A stretch of DNA of 41,214 bases from Acidobacteriaceae bacterium (GTDB lineage Bacteria > Acidobacteriota > Terriglobia > Terriglobales > Acidobacteriaceae), in NCBI GenBank assembly GCA_025355385.1, contig JANXZS010000220.1, forward strand, positions 1 through 41,214. Reading direction: 5' to 3'. Position 1 is the first letter of the stretch. Each line of letters begins with the position of its first letter. Under the pieces are notes generated by a model, which was not told the origin of the DNA, made no database searches, and saw only the letters and a list, made by a program, of their open reading frames with translations. Positions 1 through 8,628 of this stretch are shown here, piece by piece. Position numbers and translations under genes: made by a program.

Positions 1-70
1 TCTTCACCCCGGCCTCATGCTGCTTCAATATCCCAATGATCTGCTCTTCCGTGTACAGGCTCTTCTTCAT
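1..70 (-). CDS. IS3-family transposase OrfA, N-terminal part (runs off the window)
   Basis: The 23 visible codons start with ATG at 70 and read MKKSLYTEEQIIGILKQHEA plus three more residues. This is the characteristic opening of OrfA of IS407/IS1222-like IS3 elements, a small helix-turn-helix protein that binds the IS ends and is normally joined to the DDE catalytic OrfB by -1 frameshifting. The rest lies to the left of the window, so it cannot be said whether the transposase is intact. Confidence 0.75.
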   Translation of the reverse strand, partial: MKKSLYTEEQIIGILKQHEAGVK

Positions 71-141
71 CTTCCGCTCCCTCGCTTTACATTACGAGAG
101 AACTCCAACTCAGACTGGTAGAGTTTTTCGGGGGCAGGTCA
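1..141 (-). mobile_element. End of an IS3-family insertion sequence, cut by the window edge
   Basis: The minus strand carries the first codons of an IS3-type transposase OrfA. Beyond its start the DNA ends at 130-141 with GGGGGCAGGTCA. Read inward as TGACCTGCCCCC, this resembles the terminal inverted repeats of the IS407 subgroup from memory. From base 142 a reading frame of an unrelated gene (SRAP) begins in mid-protein, which fixes the junction near 141/142. The other end and the target duplication lie outside the window, so the exact boundary is inferred. Confidence 0.6.
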
Positions 142-306
142 CTCGAACCTAAAGGTTATAACCGTTGGCTAGAGCGGGTGGACGGCGAACTCCTGCCGGT
201 CGACCTGCTTCGGCCTTTCCCGGCCGAGCAGATGAAAGCTAAGGAAGCTCACAAGGATGTGGGCAATGTGCGCAACAATCATCCTGAGTTGCTGAACAGT
301 GCCTAA
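142..306 (+). pseudogene. C-terminal remnant of an SOS-response-associated peptidase (SRAP; YedK/HMCES family)
   Basis: One frame runs from the IS junction to a TAA at 304-306, giving 54 residues with no start codon. It contains the SRAP C-terminal pattern: a YNRWL segment, then LLPVDLLRPFPAEQM, then GNVRNNHPELL near the end. SRAP proteins use an N-terminal Cys2 to form a thiazolidine crosslink with abasic sites in single-stranded DNA and so protect stalled forks. That cysteine and most of the fold are missing here, displaced by the IS element, so the product is non-functional. The rest of the gene may lie beyond the IS to the left. Confidence 0.8.
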
Positions 307-412
307 CGCAGGGCACGGGAATTTGTGGACCACTAACTGATTACCTGAAAGAAGGAGTAGTTATGACCCGCCCTCCAAGTTCTGGAGACGTGACCGACAA
401 AATTGTGTGATC

Positions 413-2689
413 TTAGCGGCGCCGAAAGTAGTAAGTAGCCGAAGCGCTGACATAGGACTTCAGCGGGAAACCGGTAATGCGTTCGGTCGGCGGATCTTCT
501 GCGGGAAGCGCAAGGGTTTCCAGGGTCTGGCCCCCGTATCCGCTGGCTACGAACACGTTGACGCCGACCTCCATGCCCTTTGACTGAAAGCGCCGGATCA
601 CAGCGCCGCGAAATTCGCGGACCGGCACAGCGATGAATTGATCACCCAGAGGCTTGCGTCCCACTTCTTCATATTCACCTCGAGCCACCAGGTGCAACGG
701 CAGTCTGTCCACCGTGGCGAGAATATCCCAAATCTGCCGTGGCGCTTCTGGTGTGGGCAGGCCGGTGATGCGATCGCGTGCGTCCGCCTTCGAGAACAGT
801 CCCTGCACGGAGCCGTATGGGAAATTGTGCCGGACGGTGAATGTTAGTGACTTCACAATTCCCGGACCCTCATCCTGCTGCAAGCCGGTGTCATTGGAGA
901 TGCGGGCAAGTTGCTGCGCGGTGGTGACGTGGGCCAGGTTCAGGCGAAACTCAGTCCGGGCCATGATTTTGCTGGCCACTAACTGATAAGCTTGTGCCTT
1001 GGCGACGACGGTGCCGCCCGAAACAGCCGTGGTGCCGATGCGGGGATCCTCAACATGGAAAGCCTGGCCGTAGCTTAGCGAGACGGTTGGCAGAAAAGAC
1101 AGTAATGCTGGAGGCAGGAACGTCAATGTCGCCTTCGGCGAACCAACTGTTGCATCCCGATTAAAAGAAAAGCTCGGCCGGAGTAAGTCCTGATTTTTGA
1201 CCGTGACTTGATCCAAGCGGTAGCCCGCGTTGTAGTGCAGCACATGCAGCAGCGCACCATCCAGCGCGACGAACGGACTGTAAAAATTGATGGTGATGTT
1301 ATTTGAAGTGTCCGGGATAAACACGCCTGCAGCATCGGCCTTGTCCAGATTCAGCGCCCGTGGTGCTTCTCGTCGGAGGTCAACGCCGGCCAGCAGCGAG
1401 GCCGCGTTGCTGAATCGTTCCGTGTAAAGTATGTCTTCCGAGTTGACAGTGCGATGTTCACTCTGCCGGATTAGTCCATCGGCGAAATTTGGCCGCACAT
1501 CGAGCGCGTAATAACGGTAGAACCCGGAAAACTGGAACTGACGATGATTGGTGAGATGCCACACGTCGTTGAAGATTACAGCTCCGTTCGAAGTCTCTTC
1601 GTGCTGGCGGGCATCAATCGTGTCATCGGGAACTGGGACATCGATCGGTATCAGCCCCGGCTGGAAGGCACTACCGTAATAGCCGATGCCATAAAACGTC
1701 AGCTCATGTTTGCCGAAGTTGAATACCTTAGAGATGTTGCCCTTATATTGCTTGCGATGTTCCAGTCGCTTGAGATAGCCGTTACCAGAAGAGACTTCGA
1801 CTCCTACCCAACTCCGGTTGGACGGATTAGCCGGGCTCCAGCCGGCAACCAGATTCAGATCACGATAGTCGCCTGTAAGCCGGAGCATCGGCTCAATGCG
1901 ATCACGCAGGCCAAACGTGATAGAGGAGTTCACTGAATTGTTTCCCTCCCGCACGTTAAAGGCAGCGCCATCGGTTTGCACGCTCTCGATCGCGACCGGG
2001 ATGATTACATTGGGGTCGGCATAACCATTGCCGTGCGCGTTGGCAGGCAGATTATTCGGGAATAAATATCCGCCAACCTGGAAAAACATCGCTATCGGCT
2101 CACCGTGATCTCCAGCTACGCCGGGCGCGAAATATTGTGGGGGCTTCACGCCGCCGGCGGGAGACTCCACGGGCATGCCTGGAATCGATACCGGCATACC
2201 GGGCCGCCCAGGATTCGCATCTAGAGTTTCATCGCGGATCATGACCCGCTGGGCCGGGTCTGGCTCGAAGACGCCCACATCTGATATCGCGGCGGTGACG
2301 GTTACTGATTCATTCTGTGACGCCAGGCTGGAGAACTGTAAGTTTTCGGTCTGAGCACCATCGGCATCCACCGCAATGGTCCGCATGAGGAGCGCGAAGC
2401 CAGGAGACTCCGCCGTCAGGCGGTACTCACCGCCATCGAGAGCAGCAAAGGAGAACCGCCCCTGCGCGTCGGTCTCCGCCTCCCGCCGGGTGGAGTCCGC
2501 GCGGCGCAGGAGGCGCACCGTTGCACCGGCCACCACACTACCCTTAGGATCGCTTAAGCTTCCCGAGAAACTTGTGGATGCTACCGCACCAAGAGCACAA
2601 ACGGCGAGAATCCAAAGCACACAAGCAGCGGAGCAGAGAAACTGCAGAGACTTTCGGGAAACCAGACTGCGATACCGAATATGAATCAT
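413..2689 (-). CDS. TonB-dependent receptor with carboxypeptidase-regulatory-like N-domain, probably for nickel
   Basis: The frame extends back to a GTG at 2743; I chose the ATG at 2689 because it places a basic, then hydrophobic, signal peptide at the N-terminus. The exported part opens with a beta-sandwich carboxypeptidase-regulatory-like domain (SFSGSLSDPKGSVVAGATV to about residue 120). A plug-like segment and a long beta-barrel with many aromatic turns follow. The C-terminus (ATYYFRRR) is not the textbook terminal Phe. Such receptors carry scarce ligands across the outer membrane using TonB energy. The gene is divergent from nikR, next to two nickel transporters and shares a 230-base control region with nikR, so a nickel chelate is the likely cargo. 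That substrate is inferred from context only. Confidence 0.85.
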   Translation of the reverse strand: MIHIRYRSLVSRKSLQFLCSAACVLWILAVCALGAVASTSFSGSLSDPKGSVVAGATVRLLRRADSTRREAETDAQGRFSFAALDGGEYRLTAESPGFALLMRTIAVDADGAQTENLQFSSLASQNESVTVTAAISDVGVFEPDPAQRVMIRDETLDANPGRPGMPVSIPGMPVESPAGGVKPPQYFAPGVAGDHGEPIAMFFQVGGYLFPNNLPANAHGNGYADPNVIIPVAIESVQTDGAAFNVREGNNSVNSSITFGLRDRIEPMLRLTGDYRDLNLVAGWSPANPSNRSWVGVEVSSGNGYLKRLEHRKQYKGNISKVFNFGKHELTFYGIGYYGSAFQPGLIPIDVPVPDDTIDARQHEETSNGAVIFNDVWHLTNHRQFQFSGFYRYYALDVRPNFADGLIRQSEHRTVNSEDILYTERFSNAASLLAGVDLRREAPRALNLDKADAAGVFIPDTSNNITINFYSPFVALDGALLHVLHYNAGYRLDQVTVKNQDLLRPSFSFNRDATVGSPKATLTFLPPALLSFLPTVSLSYGQAFHVEDPRIGTTAVSGGTVVAKAQAYQLVASKIMARTEFRLNLAHVTTAQQLARISNDTGLQQDEGPGIVKSLTFTVRHNFPYGSVQGLFSKADARDRITGLPTPEAPRQIWDILATVDRLPLHLVARGEYEEVGRKPLGDQFIAVPVREFRGAVIRRFQSKGMEVGVNVFVASGYGGQTLETLALPAEDPPTERITGFPLKSYVSASATYYFRRR

Positions 2690-2765
2690 TCTGCGTGTTT
2701 CGGACTCGAGCCGCCCTGTCTCTTTGTGTATCCTGACACGCACTGAAAGTTACCCCGATTGGTAT

Positions 2766-2790
2766 TAACACGAATTCTAAAATCGTGCTA
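2766..2790. promoter_or_regulatory. Inverted repeat between receptor gene and nikR, candidate NikR operator
   Basis: Arms TAACACGA (2766-2773) and TCGTGCTA (2783-2790) are inverted with one mismatched pair and separated by 9 bases. The dyad lies in the divergent intergenic region between the receptor gene and nikR. NikR tetramers bind long dyads, with known half-sites of the GTGTTA or GTATGA type. TAACAC here is the complement of GTGTTA, but the arms point outward and the spacing is shorter than in characterised sites. The assignment is therefore tentative. Confidence 0.35.
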
Positions 2791-2827
2791 CGTCGTTAGG
2801 ATGCCGTTCAAAGAAATTGGATCTGAT

Positions 2828-2854
2828 TTGCAAGATTTATTTTGGATCTATGAT
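2828..2854 (+). promoter_or_regulatory. Possible sigma-70-type promoter of nikR
   Basis: TTGCAA at 2828-2833 and TATGAT at 2849-2854 are separated by 15 bases, slightly short of the 16-18 optimum. They lie about 60 bases upstream of the nikR start in AT-rich DNA. A good ribosome-binding site (AAGGAG) precedes the nikR ATG. Confidence 0.3.
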
Positions 2855-2916
2855 GAGAACGGGTTGCAGGTTATCCAAAACTCATTGTTTTATTCGCTGT
2901 GTAATAAGGAGCAGGC

Positions 2917-3333
2917 ATGCCAGATTTGGTAAGAACCGGGCTTTCGCTGGAGCGGGACTTGTTGGAGCAATTCGACAAGACGATTGCCAAACGGGGCTAC
3001 AACAACCGCTCCGAGGCAATCCGCGATCTAATTCGCGAGCATCTGATCTCCGAAGAGGGCGATCAGAACAGGGTTATTGCCGGTACCCTCACCATGGTTT
3101 ATGACCATCATCAGCCCAACCTGACCGAACGTGTTGTCGAGATCCAGCATCACGCCCACGCTCACGTCCTGGCCGCTACACACGTCCACCTTGATCACCA
3201 CAACTGCCTGGAAGTCGTCATCATGAAGGGACGCAGCGCGGAGCTAAGGACCATCGCCGACCAGATTCTCAGTCTGCGAGGAGTCAAGCACGGAAAACTG
3301 GTGATTACGACTACCGGAAAAGACCTGAAATGA
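2917..3333 (+). CDS. nikR: NikR, nickel-responsive transcriptional regulator
   Basis: The 138-residue product has the family's usual length and order: an N-terminal ribbon-helix-helix DNA-binding domain (residues 1-45, with RSEAIRDLIREHL) and a C-terminal ACT-like metal-sensing domain. By alignment to E. coli NikR (His76, His87, His89, Cys95) the high-affinity nickel ligands fall at His78, His89, His91 and Cys97, and all are present. Extra histidines surround them. The ATG at 2917 has AAGGAG seven bases upstream. The gene is divergent from a TonB-dependent receptor and convergent with a nickel transporter 18 bases away. It probably represses nickel uptake genes when nickel is sufficient. Confidence 0.95.
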   Translation: MPDLVRTGLSLERDLLEQFDKTIAKRGYNNRSEAIRDLIREHLISEEGDQNRVIAGTLTMVYDHHQPNLTERVVEIQHHAHAHVLAATHVHLDHHNCLEVVIMKGRSAELRTIADQILSLRGVKHGKLVITTTGKDLK

Positions 3334-3351
3334 CCTTGGCAGTTCCCTGCC

Positions 3352-4158
3352 TCAACGCGGTATCCAATGCGGATTGGCCGTAAAGAGGCCGTCGACGAAG
3401 CCTATCTGGAAGGTGATGAATAAGCCAAATGCAACGCTGATGAGCCCGGACGCAACTCCCAGACCGCGGTTCAGATTTGCGAATCGCTTTCCGGTGTAGG
3501 CGAACGGCGCGCCAATAATCATCGTAATCAGCATCATTCCCGCAATCGTTCCGAACCCGAATATCAACAGGTAGAGGACCGCCCACCGGGGATCCCCGAT
3601 TGTGGTTAGAACCAGTAGAGCGACTGCAGCAGAACCGGCGAGGCCGTGCACGATCCCAACCGCCAGCGGTCGAAGAAGCTGGTACAGGCCAAATCGCGCC
3701 AAAGCGTTTTGAAACGCACCTTCAGGCTTCTGCTCCAGGTTCAGGTGCACCTCCGGATTATGACCATGAATAAGGGCATGTTCGTCGCTACCATGAGCGT
3801 GAGCGTGTGCGTGTAGAGCTCCCCCGTGACTATGAGCCGGCATGAACCTGTCGGTGACCCACTGCGTGACTCCAGTCAGGTTGAGAACTCCGAGAAATAT
3901 GAGCATCAGGCCCACGGCCAGTTCCATGGTGAGGCCAACGCGGGGCGGGATCACCAGGTTGAAGAGAATGATCGCCGCGCCGACGAACAAAATGGTGATC
4001 GTGTGGCCAAGGCCCCAGAGTATTCCAATCAGGCCCGCATGCCGGATACTTCGCTGCCGGCTTACTATCGTAGTCACGGCAATGACGTGGTCAGGATCCG
4101 TCGCGTGGCGAATTCCCAGCAGAAAACCCACGCCAACTACTGTCAGCAAGTTGACCAT
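3352..4158 (-). CDS. Nickel/cobalt transporter, UreH/NiCoT-like membrane protein
   Basis: This 268-residue, strongly hydrophobic protein has about six to eight membrane segments. Near the N-terminus it carries RHATDPDHV, a version of the H-x4-D-H nickel-binding signature of NiCoT-type permeases, followed by the second-helix motif GLGHT. A cytoplasmic or periplasmic loop around residues 108-135 is rich in histidine (HAHAHAHG), a likely metal-collecting stretch. The ATG at 4158 has AAGG eight bases upstream. The gene follows a NicO/RcnA-like gene by 42 bases on the same strand and faces nikR. Uptake is more likely than efflux given the signature, but direction cannot be read from sequence. Confidence 0.85.
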   Translation of the reverse strand: MVNLLTVVGVGFLLGIRHATDPDHVIAVTTIVSRQRSIRHAGLIGILWGLGHTITILFVGAAIILFNLVIPPRVGLTMELAVGLMLIFLGVLNLTGVTQWVTDRFMPAHSHGGALHAHAHAHGSDEHALIHGHNPEVHLNLEQKPEGAFQNALARFGLYQLLRPLAVGIVHGLAGSAAVALLVLTTIGDPRWAVLYLLIFGFGTIAGMMLITMIIGAPFAYTGKRFANLNRGLGVASGLISVAFGLFITFQIGFVDGLFTANPHWIPR

Positions 4159-4200
4159 CGAATTTACCTTGAACTCCCCTCGCTGAAATCGACGTTAGCT

Positions 4201-5883
4201 TCATAACCTGATCTGCAGAATTCCACCCGTCACCAGCGACCGTATTGCCAGCGCAAGCCCCAGAAAGGTGATCGCGGCAGCTGAGGTCAGCGGCAGCCAG
4301 CGTGTGATCCACAGACCATCGCTCCGGAACTTAGTCATGAATCTACGCGCGTAAACCATCAGCATGCCCACGGCAATCAATACTGCTGCCAGGCCCAGAC
4401 TAAACGCGACTATCAAAAACAATCCAAATCCGATCCGATTAAGTGCCACAGCACTGAGCAGCACTACCAGCGCGGCCGGACACGGAACTATACCCCCGGT
4501 TATGCCCAGGGCCAGCAGCTGGCGGTATGAGACATCGCCCTGAATCTCATGCTGATGGTGGTCGTGCTCGTTATGGGCGTCGTCACTATGCTGATGCCCG
4601 TCCGCGTGGGTGTGACTATGACCATCGTGGTGATGGTGTCCTCCAGGACCGTGAGAATGTCCAACTTCATGGCCAGCATACCGCTGCAGGAATAAGTAAG
4701 ACCCCAGCGCTGCAATCAAAAGTCCCGAGATCGCTCCCAGCCACGGATACAGCTGCTCCGGAACAATGTATTGGGACGCATAGAGAGTTACGGCTCCCAG
4801 TGCAAACACGCTCGCGGTGTGAGACACCGTCACAATCAGTCCCAGCAGAAATGCGTGATAAGCCGTTCCTTTTGATCCCACCAGGTACGCGGCGACAATC
4901 GTTTTTCCATGTCCCGGCTCGAGCGCGTGCAAAGCCCCGAGGCCAGCAGCAATGCCAGCCGCCACAACCAGGAACCAGATGCCGAATCGCTTAGTGGTCA
5001 TCAGCTCCGTAAATCTACTCTGTGGCGTACTTTGTTTGTTGGGTTGTAGTGACGATTCCGGATTTGGCGCACTGAGAGCCTTTGTCGCATTTGGGTTCGA
5101 CTCAATAGTCCCGATTGGCGCCGACACCGCATGCATGGAATTCTGCTGCCCAGACGGGGTTCCGTCCTTTGACTTCACAATTTCAGCCTTTGCCGTACTC
5201 GGCGTGGCTGGACTACTGGACTTCTGATCGGCTGCCACTGAGTCCCGCCGCAGACTAATACTCGCTTCGAGATCGAGAGGAGGACTATTCAGGAGGTCTG
5301 TTGGATAGTTTGAAAGTTGTGCGCTGCGATCCTTCGCAGGAACGGAAGTATTCACGATCTTAACTCCCGATCCCGCAGTGACCACTACCTCTTTCCAGCC
5401 GACCCGACTCGGAAAGTTGCCATCGCGATAATAGAGAGCGTAATCGGCCCTGCTCGCTTTTCCTGGATCGGGCTGAGGAATAGCGGCCCTGTAGAGAAAG
5501 GCCATCTTCATGGTAGGAAGGCCGCCCGCTCCCGGGGGAAAGATGACTTCCGCCGATTCAGTTCTCAGTGTCAAAGGATGGCCGTTTAGGGTAAGTAGCA
5601 ATGCAGCACGGAAGACTTCGCCTTGTTTCGAGACGTACTTGCGTGCACTGGCATCTTCTGGCTTGGCCACCAGGCCATTTTGCTGGATCTCCTGAAACGT
5701 CGGAATCTCGGCCATGTCGATCAGGTAACGAATTTGGACAAAATCTCTCTCGCACCGTATCCCAGCATAGTGACTGATGCTGAAGTTGCCCATCGGATGA
5801 GCAAAGCTCACAGACGAAAGCAGAAGCCAGCACAAAACCAAGAACAGGTAACGCGAGTGCCTGGTTCTCCATGCGGCTTTCAT
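4201..5883 (-). CDS. NicO/RcnA-family nickel/cobalt transporter with a large periplasmic N-domain
   Basis: The product has 560 residues. A signal peptide (residues 1-28, ending SFAHP) precedes a domain of about 200 residues that begins HPMGNFSISHY and is often joined to NicO proteins. A Ser/Pro/Asn-rich linker follows. The membrane part starts near residue 300 and contains the NicO motif HALEPGHGKT. Later come a His/Asp-rich loop (around 408-445) and a second core motif, GGIVPCPAALVVLL. The family moves Ni2+ or Co2+; RcnA exports it, while other NicO members import. The ATG overlaps the stop of the upstream TPR gene (ATGA), indicating translational coupling. Placement beside nikR supports nickel. 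Confidence 0.85.
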   Translation of the reverse strand: MKAAWRTRHSRYLFLVLCWLLLSSVSFAHPMGNFSISHYAGIRCERDFVQIRYLIDMAEIPTFQEIQQNGLVAKPEDASARKYVSKQGEVFRAALLLTLNGHPLTLRTESAEVIFPPGAGGLPTMKMAFLYRAAIPQPDPGKASRADYALYYRDGNFPSRVGWKEVVVTAGSGVKIVNTSVPAKDRSAQLSNYPTDLLNSPPLDLEASISLRRDSVAADQKSSSPATPSTAKAEIVKSKDGTPSGQQNSMHAVSAPIGTIESNPNATKALSAPNPESSLQPNKQSTPQSRFTELMTTKRFGIWFLVVAAGIAAGLGALHALEPGHGKTIVAAYLVGSKGTAYHAFLLGLIVTVSHTASVFALGAVTLYASQYIVPEQLYPWLGAISGLLIAALGSYLFLQRYAGHEVGHSHGPGGHHHHDGHSHTHADGHQHSDDAHNEHDHHQHEIQGDVSYRQLLALGITGGIVPCPAALVVLLSAVALNRIGFGLFLIVAFSLGLAAVLIAVGMLMVYARRFMTKFRSDGLWITRWLPLTSAAAITFLGLALAIRSLVTGGILQIRL

Positions 5884-7256
5884 TGGCGGGGGACTTCCAA
5901 ATTCTCTGCTCGCCTGGTCTGCATTTCTTCCAGAGCTCTCCTGGCAGCGTCGGCATAAAAGATGTGGAAGTGCGGATTGATTGCCAATGCGCGCCCTAGA
6001 AAGTCCCTTGCCGCGTCCGCGTCACCAAGGTCGCGATGGATCATTCCGGCATGGAAATAAAACATTGAGTCTTTGGTTCCCATGCTCAGCGCTTTATCGA
6101 TCGTGCCGGCAGCTTCTTTCAATTTCCCGTTCTTGTACAGCGACCAGGCAAGTACATCCTGCGTGTATACGTCGCGCCTGACCTCGAGTTCCCCTTGCGC
6201 CAACTCCAGCGACTCGCGCAGCTTGATGTCCCGGTCCGCGTAAAAAATGGCCAGTTCCCGATTGTATGTGTACTTGTTGAGTTTGGTCAGATATCCAATG
6301 TACTCCACGAGGTCGTATTGCTTCTTGGCGGCGTCCTGCTGTCCTATCTTTACATAGAGGTCGCCCAGCGCAGCGACATACTCAGGAAATGGAATCTCTT
6401 CAATTGCCTTCTTGTAGAGATCAATTGCATCCTGATATTTCTGTTGCGTGACCCGCACCTTGGCCAAACCACTAAGAGCGCGATAGTAGCCGGGAAGCTT
6501 GTTTACAGCATCCTGATAAGCCGCCTCGGCACCAGCCATATCCCCCGATTGAAACAAGTATTCTCCTAGTTGAAAGTAGGTCCAGGCCACGTTTTCATTC
6601 GGCATATGGGCTTCGATGGCGATATTCGCGGCCTTCTTCGCCAGTGCGATTGCACCTTCATTGTCTCCGTGGATGAACTTCAAATACGACACTCTGCTGT
6701 CGTGCATGTAGACGAGGCCCCGGGGAGGTTCGTCTGATGCGAGATGAAGGACAAGTTTTTCGTATTCCTCAGCGGCTTGGTCGTAGTCTCCCATATCGGC
6801 GTGGGCATCTCCCAGCAGACCAAACGCGGACAGGTCTCCAGACCCGAGGGCCAGCGCACGTTCAGCGCAATCTGCTGCGTCGAAGAATCGATGTTCGGCC
6901 ATATAGACGGCAGCGAGATGGGTCAGGGGCGCGGCCGCTGACATATCCACCGGCGACGCCAGCGCCAGCGATTTAGTTAGGGCCTTCTCCGCCAATTCGT
7001 AGTATGCAAAGTCGGACGTTTCCCGTCCTTTTTGAAGGTATGCGGAGCCAAGCTTGTCGTAATCGCCGGCGGCTTTCGAATGGGAGGCTTGGACTTGGTA
7101 GGACGCGATACGGCGGTCAGTGGCATTTTGTTCACTCAGCGCCACCTCGGTTAACGTGAAGGCAAGAAGGAACAACACCCGATTGCGAATTGTTCCCGCC
7201 TTCCTAAATCCACACCGAGTGAGAGAACAAATCTTGGGTCGAGGTTGCCCGTACAT
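5880..7256 (-). CDS. Secreted or membrane-anchored TPR-repeat protein
   Basis: The product has 458 residues. After a hydrophobic segment at about residues 24-40 (NRVLFLLAFTLTEVALS, probable signal or anchor) come roughly nine to ten tetratricopeptide repeats, for example around residues 110-175, 220-300 and 385-445, with the Gly/Ala and Tyr pattern of TPR helices. TPRs are protein-interaction scaffolds and no catalytic domain is visible. It overlaps the downstream NicO-type gene by four bases and follows another TPR gene by 57 bases, so all belong to one minus-strand transcription unit. The start at 7256 lacks a clear ribosome-binding site and could lie slightly further in. Confidence 0.75.
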   Translation of the reverse strand: MYGQPRPKICSLTRCGFRKAGTIRNRVLFLLAFTLTEVALSEQNATDRRIASYQVQASHSKAAGDYDKLGSAYLQKGRETSDFAYYELAEKALTKSLALASPVDMSAAAPLTHLAAVYMAEHRFFDAADCAERALALGSGDLSAFGLLGDAHADMGDYDQAAEEYEKLVLHLASDEPPRGLVYMHDSRVSYLKFIHGDNEGAIALAKKAANIAIEAHMPNENVAWTYFQLGEYLFQSGDMAGAEAAYQDAVNKLPGYYRALSGLAKVRVTQQKYQDAIDLYKKAIEEIPFPEYVAALGDLYVKIGQQDAAKKQYDLVEYIGYLTKLNKYTYNRELAIFYADRDIKLRESLELAQGELEVRRDVYTQDVLAWSLYKNGKLKEAAGTIDKALSMGTKDSMFYFHAGMIHRDLGDADAARDFLGRALAINPHFHIFYADAARRALEEMQTRRAENLEVPRQ

Positions 7257-7313
7257 TCAAAGCGGGCCAATGACGGCGTTTCCGACGCACGCTCCCATTG
7301 GCTTGGATGAACG

Positions 7314-8522
7314 TCACCTGCGGGGGGCGTCGGCGTCGAGTCTATAGAGTCCGCTGCCATTGCTATCAGGCGCCGCCATTCCGGCTGGCGACGACGCGTC
7401 TTTGAGGGCGGGCTCGTTCAGGCGGGCGAATGTGGCGCGCGCTTCGGCTGCCTCCTTCTTCCGCCCCGCCTTTGCGTAAGCCCGTGCCAAAGAAAAATAA
7501 AAGCGCGGCTCCGTGGGAACCATGGACTTTGCCGCTTCCAGTTCGGGGATAGCCGTGGCAGCATCCCCGGAATCGAGATAGAGCAGCCCCAGCAGATAGT
7601 GCGCGAAGGGGAACTTGGGATCAAGCTTGACGGCCTCGCTCGCATAAGGGATACCGGCCGCAGAATCTGTCCGATAGTAAATTGCTGCAATCTGCAGCCG
7701 CGCACGAACGTGATTGGGCTGGTTCTTCAGCTCCTGCTCAAACTGCGGAAGCGCTTCCTCCGGCTCCTTGATAGCCAGCAAAAACCTACCGTAGGCGTAG
7801 TGAATGTTGGGGAACGTGGGCGCTGCTTCGACACTTTCCAGATAAAGCTTGTTGGCGGCTTCGTGGGTTTCCATGGAGTCGGAGGCTTCCGCATAGCCAA
7901 TTCGCAGTACTACCGCGCGCTCGTCCGAGCCAAGGGGCGGAAGCTCGGCTGGTTTCATCAGCAGAACGCTCATTCCGTAGGCCAGGTCGATATCTTCACT
8001 GCTGACACCGATCTTGGAGAGCCGGTGCAGCGAATCGATGGCAGATTCGAACTTGCCCTTGCGCACCAGGATCATGCTCTCGTGATACATCAACACATGC
8101 CATAGCTGCGGGTCGTCCTGCATGCCGATCTTCTTGGCTGCCTGCAGATGGAGTTCAGCGCTGTCGTCATCTCCCAGTTCGTACTTGCACAGCCCCAACA
8201 GGAGATGCGCCGTGCCGTTTTGCGGACTCAGCGCCAGTAGATGCTCGAACGCCTTGGCGGCCGGAGCATAGGCTTCGCGGTCATAGAATAGGGTTCCCAG
8301 CGACCACCAGCCTTCAGCCCAATTCGTCTTGAGGCTGAGAGCGCGTTGGTAAAGGCTGATAGCTTCATCAAGGCGATTCGCCTCCCGTGCCTGGGTTGCC
8401 TGCGCGGAAAGGGCGGAGAAGCTGGTAGTGGGGCGAGGAGGTGAGGCTTGGCCGTAACTCAACAGATAAGAGCACGTGAGAATCGCCGCGAACCCTATCT
8501 GTTTGCGGAGCCGCAAGGTCAT
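7314..8522 (-). CDS. Secreted TPR-repeat protein
   Basis: The product has about 400 residues. I chose the ATG at 8522, which gives a signal peptide (MTLRLRKQIGFAAILTCSYL then SYGQASP); the frame continues back to a TTG at 8540. The mature part is built of about eight to nine TPR units (for example LYQRALSLKTNWAEGWWSLG and, later, PLGSDERAV flanked by helical pairs). It ends with a low-complexity tail. It lies 106 bases downstream of the large TonB-dependent receptor gene and just upstream of a second TPR gene. TPR proteins commonly follow Oar-like receptors in this phylum, but their role there is not known to me. Confidence 0.75.
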   Translation of the reverse strand: MTLRLRKQIGFAAILTCSYLLSYGQASPPRPTTSFSALSAQATQAREANRLDEAISLYQRALSLKTNWAEGWWSLGTLFYDREAYAPAAKAFEHLLALSPQNGTAHLLLGLCKYELGDDDSAELHLQAAKKIGMQDDPQLWHVLMYHESMILVRKGKFESAIDSLHRLSKIGVSSEDIDLAYGMSVLLMKPAELPPLGSDERAVVLRIGYAEASDSMETHEAANKLYLESVEAAPTFPNIHYAYGRFLLAIKEPEEALPQFEQELKNQPNHVRARLQIAAIYYRTDSAAGIPYASEAVKLDPKFPFAHYLLGLLYLDSGDAATAIPELEAAKSMVPTEPRFYFSLARAYAKAGRKKEAAEARATFARLNEPALKDASSPAGMAAPDSNGSGLYRLDADAPRR

Positions 8523-8587
8523 AATTGCGTACAAGGGCAAGGCCGCACCCTACATCGCCGTCGGTGGAAAAACAAAGGTAAATTGTT

Positions 8588-8616
8588 GCGCCGGCCCGAT
8601 GGGTTCGGACCGGCGC
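8588..8616 (-). terminator. Stem-loop after the large receptor gene, possible attenuating terminator
   Basis: A seven-base arm (8588-8594) pairs with 8610-8616. After one mismatch, 8596-8599 pair with 8605-8608, leaving a five-base loop. It lies just past the receptor stop codon on the transcribed strand. A T-rich run follows about a dozen bases later rather than directly, so it may reduce rather than stop transcription into the TPR genes. Confidence 0.35.
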
Positions 8617-8628
8617 GGTTGAGCTTAG

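Noticed and set aside
363-410. A 15-codon frame (MTRPPSSGDVTDKIV) with a good AAGGAG upstream
   Set aside because: Too short to support a protein; possibly the start of a deleted gene between the SRAP remnant and the receptor.
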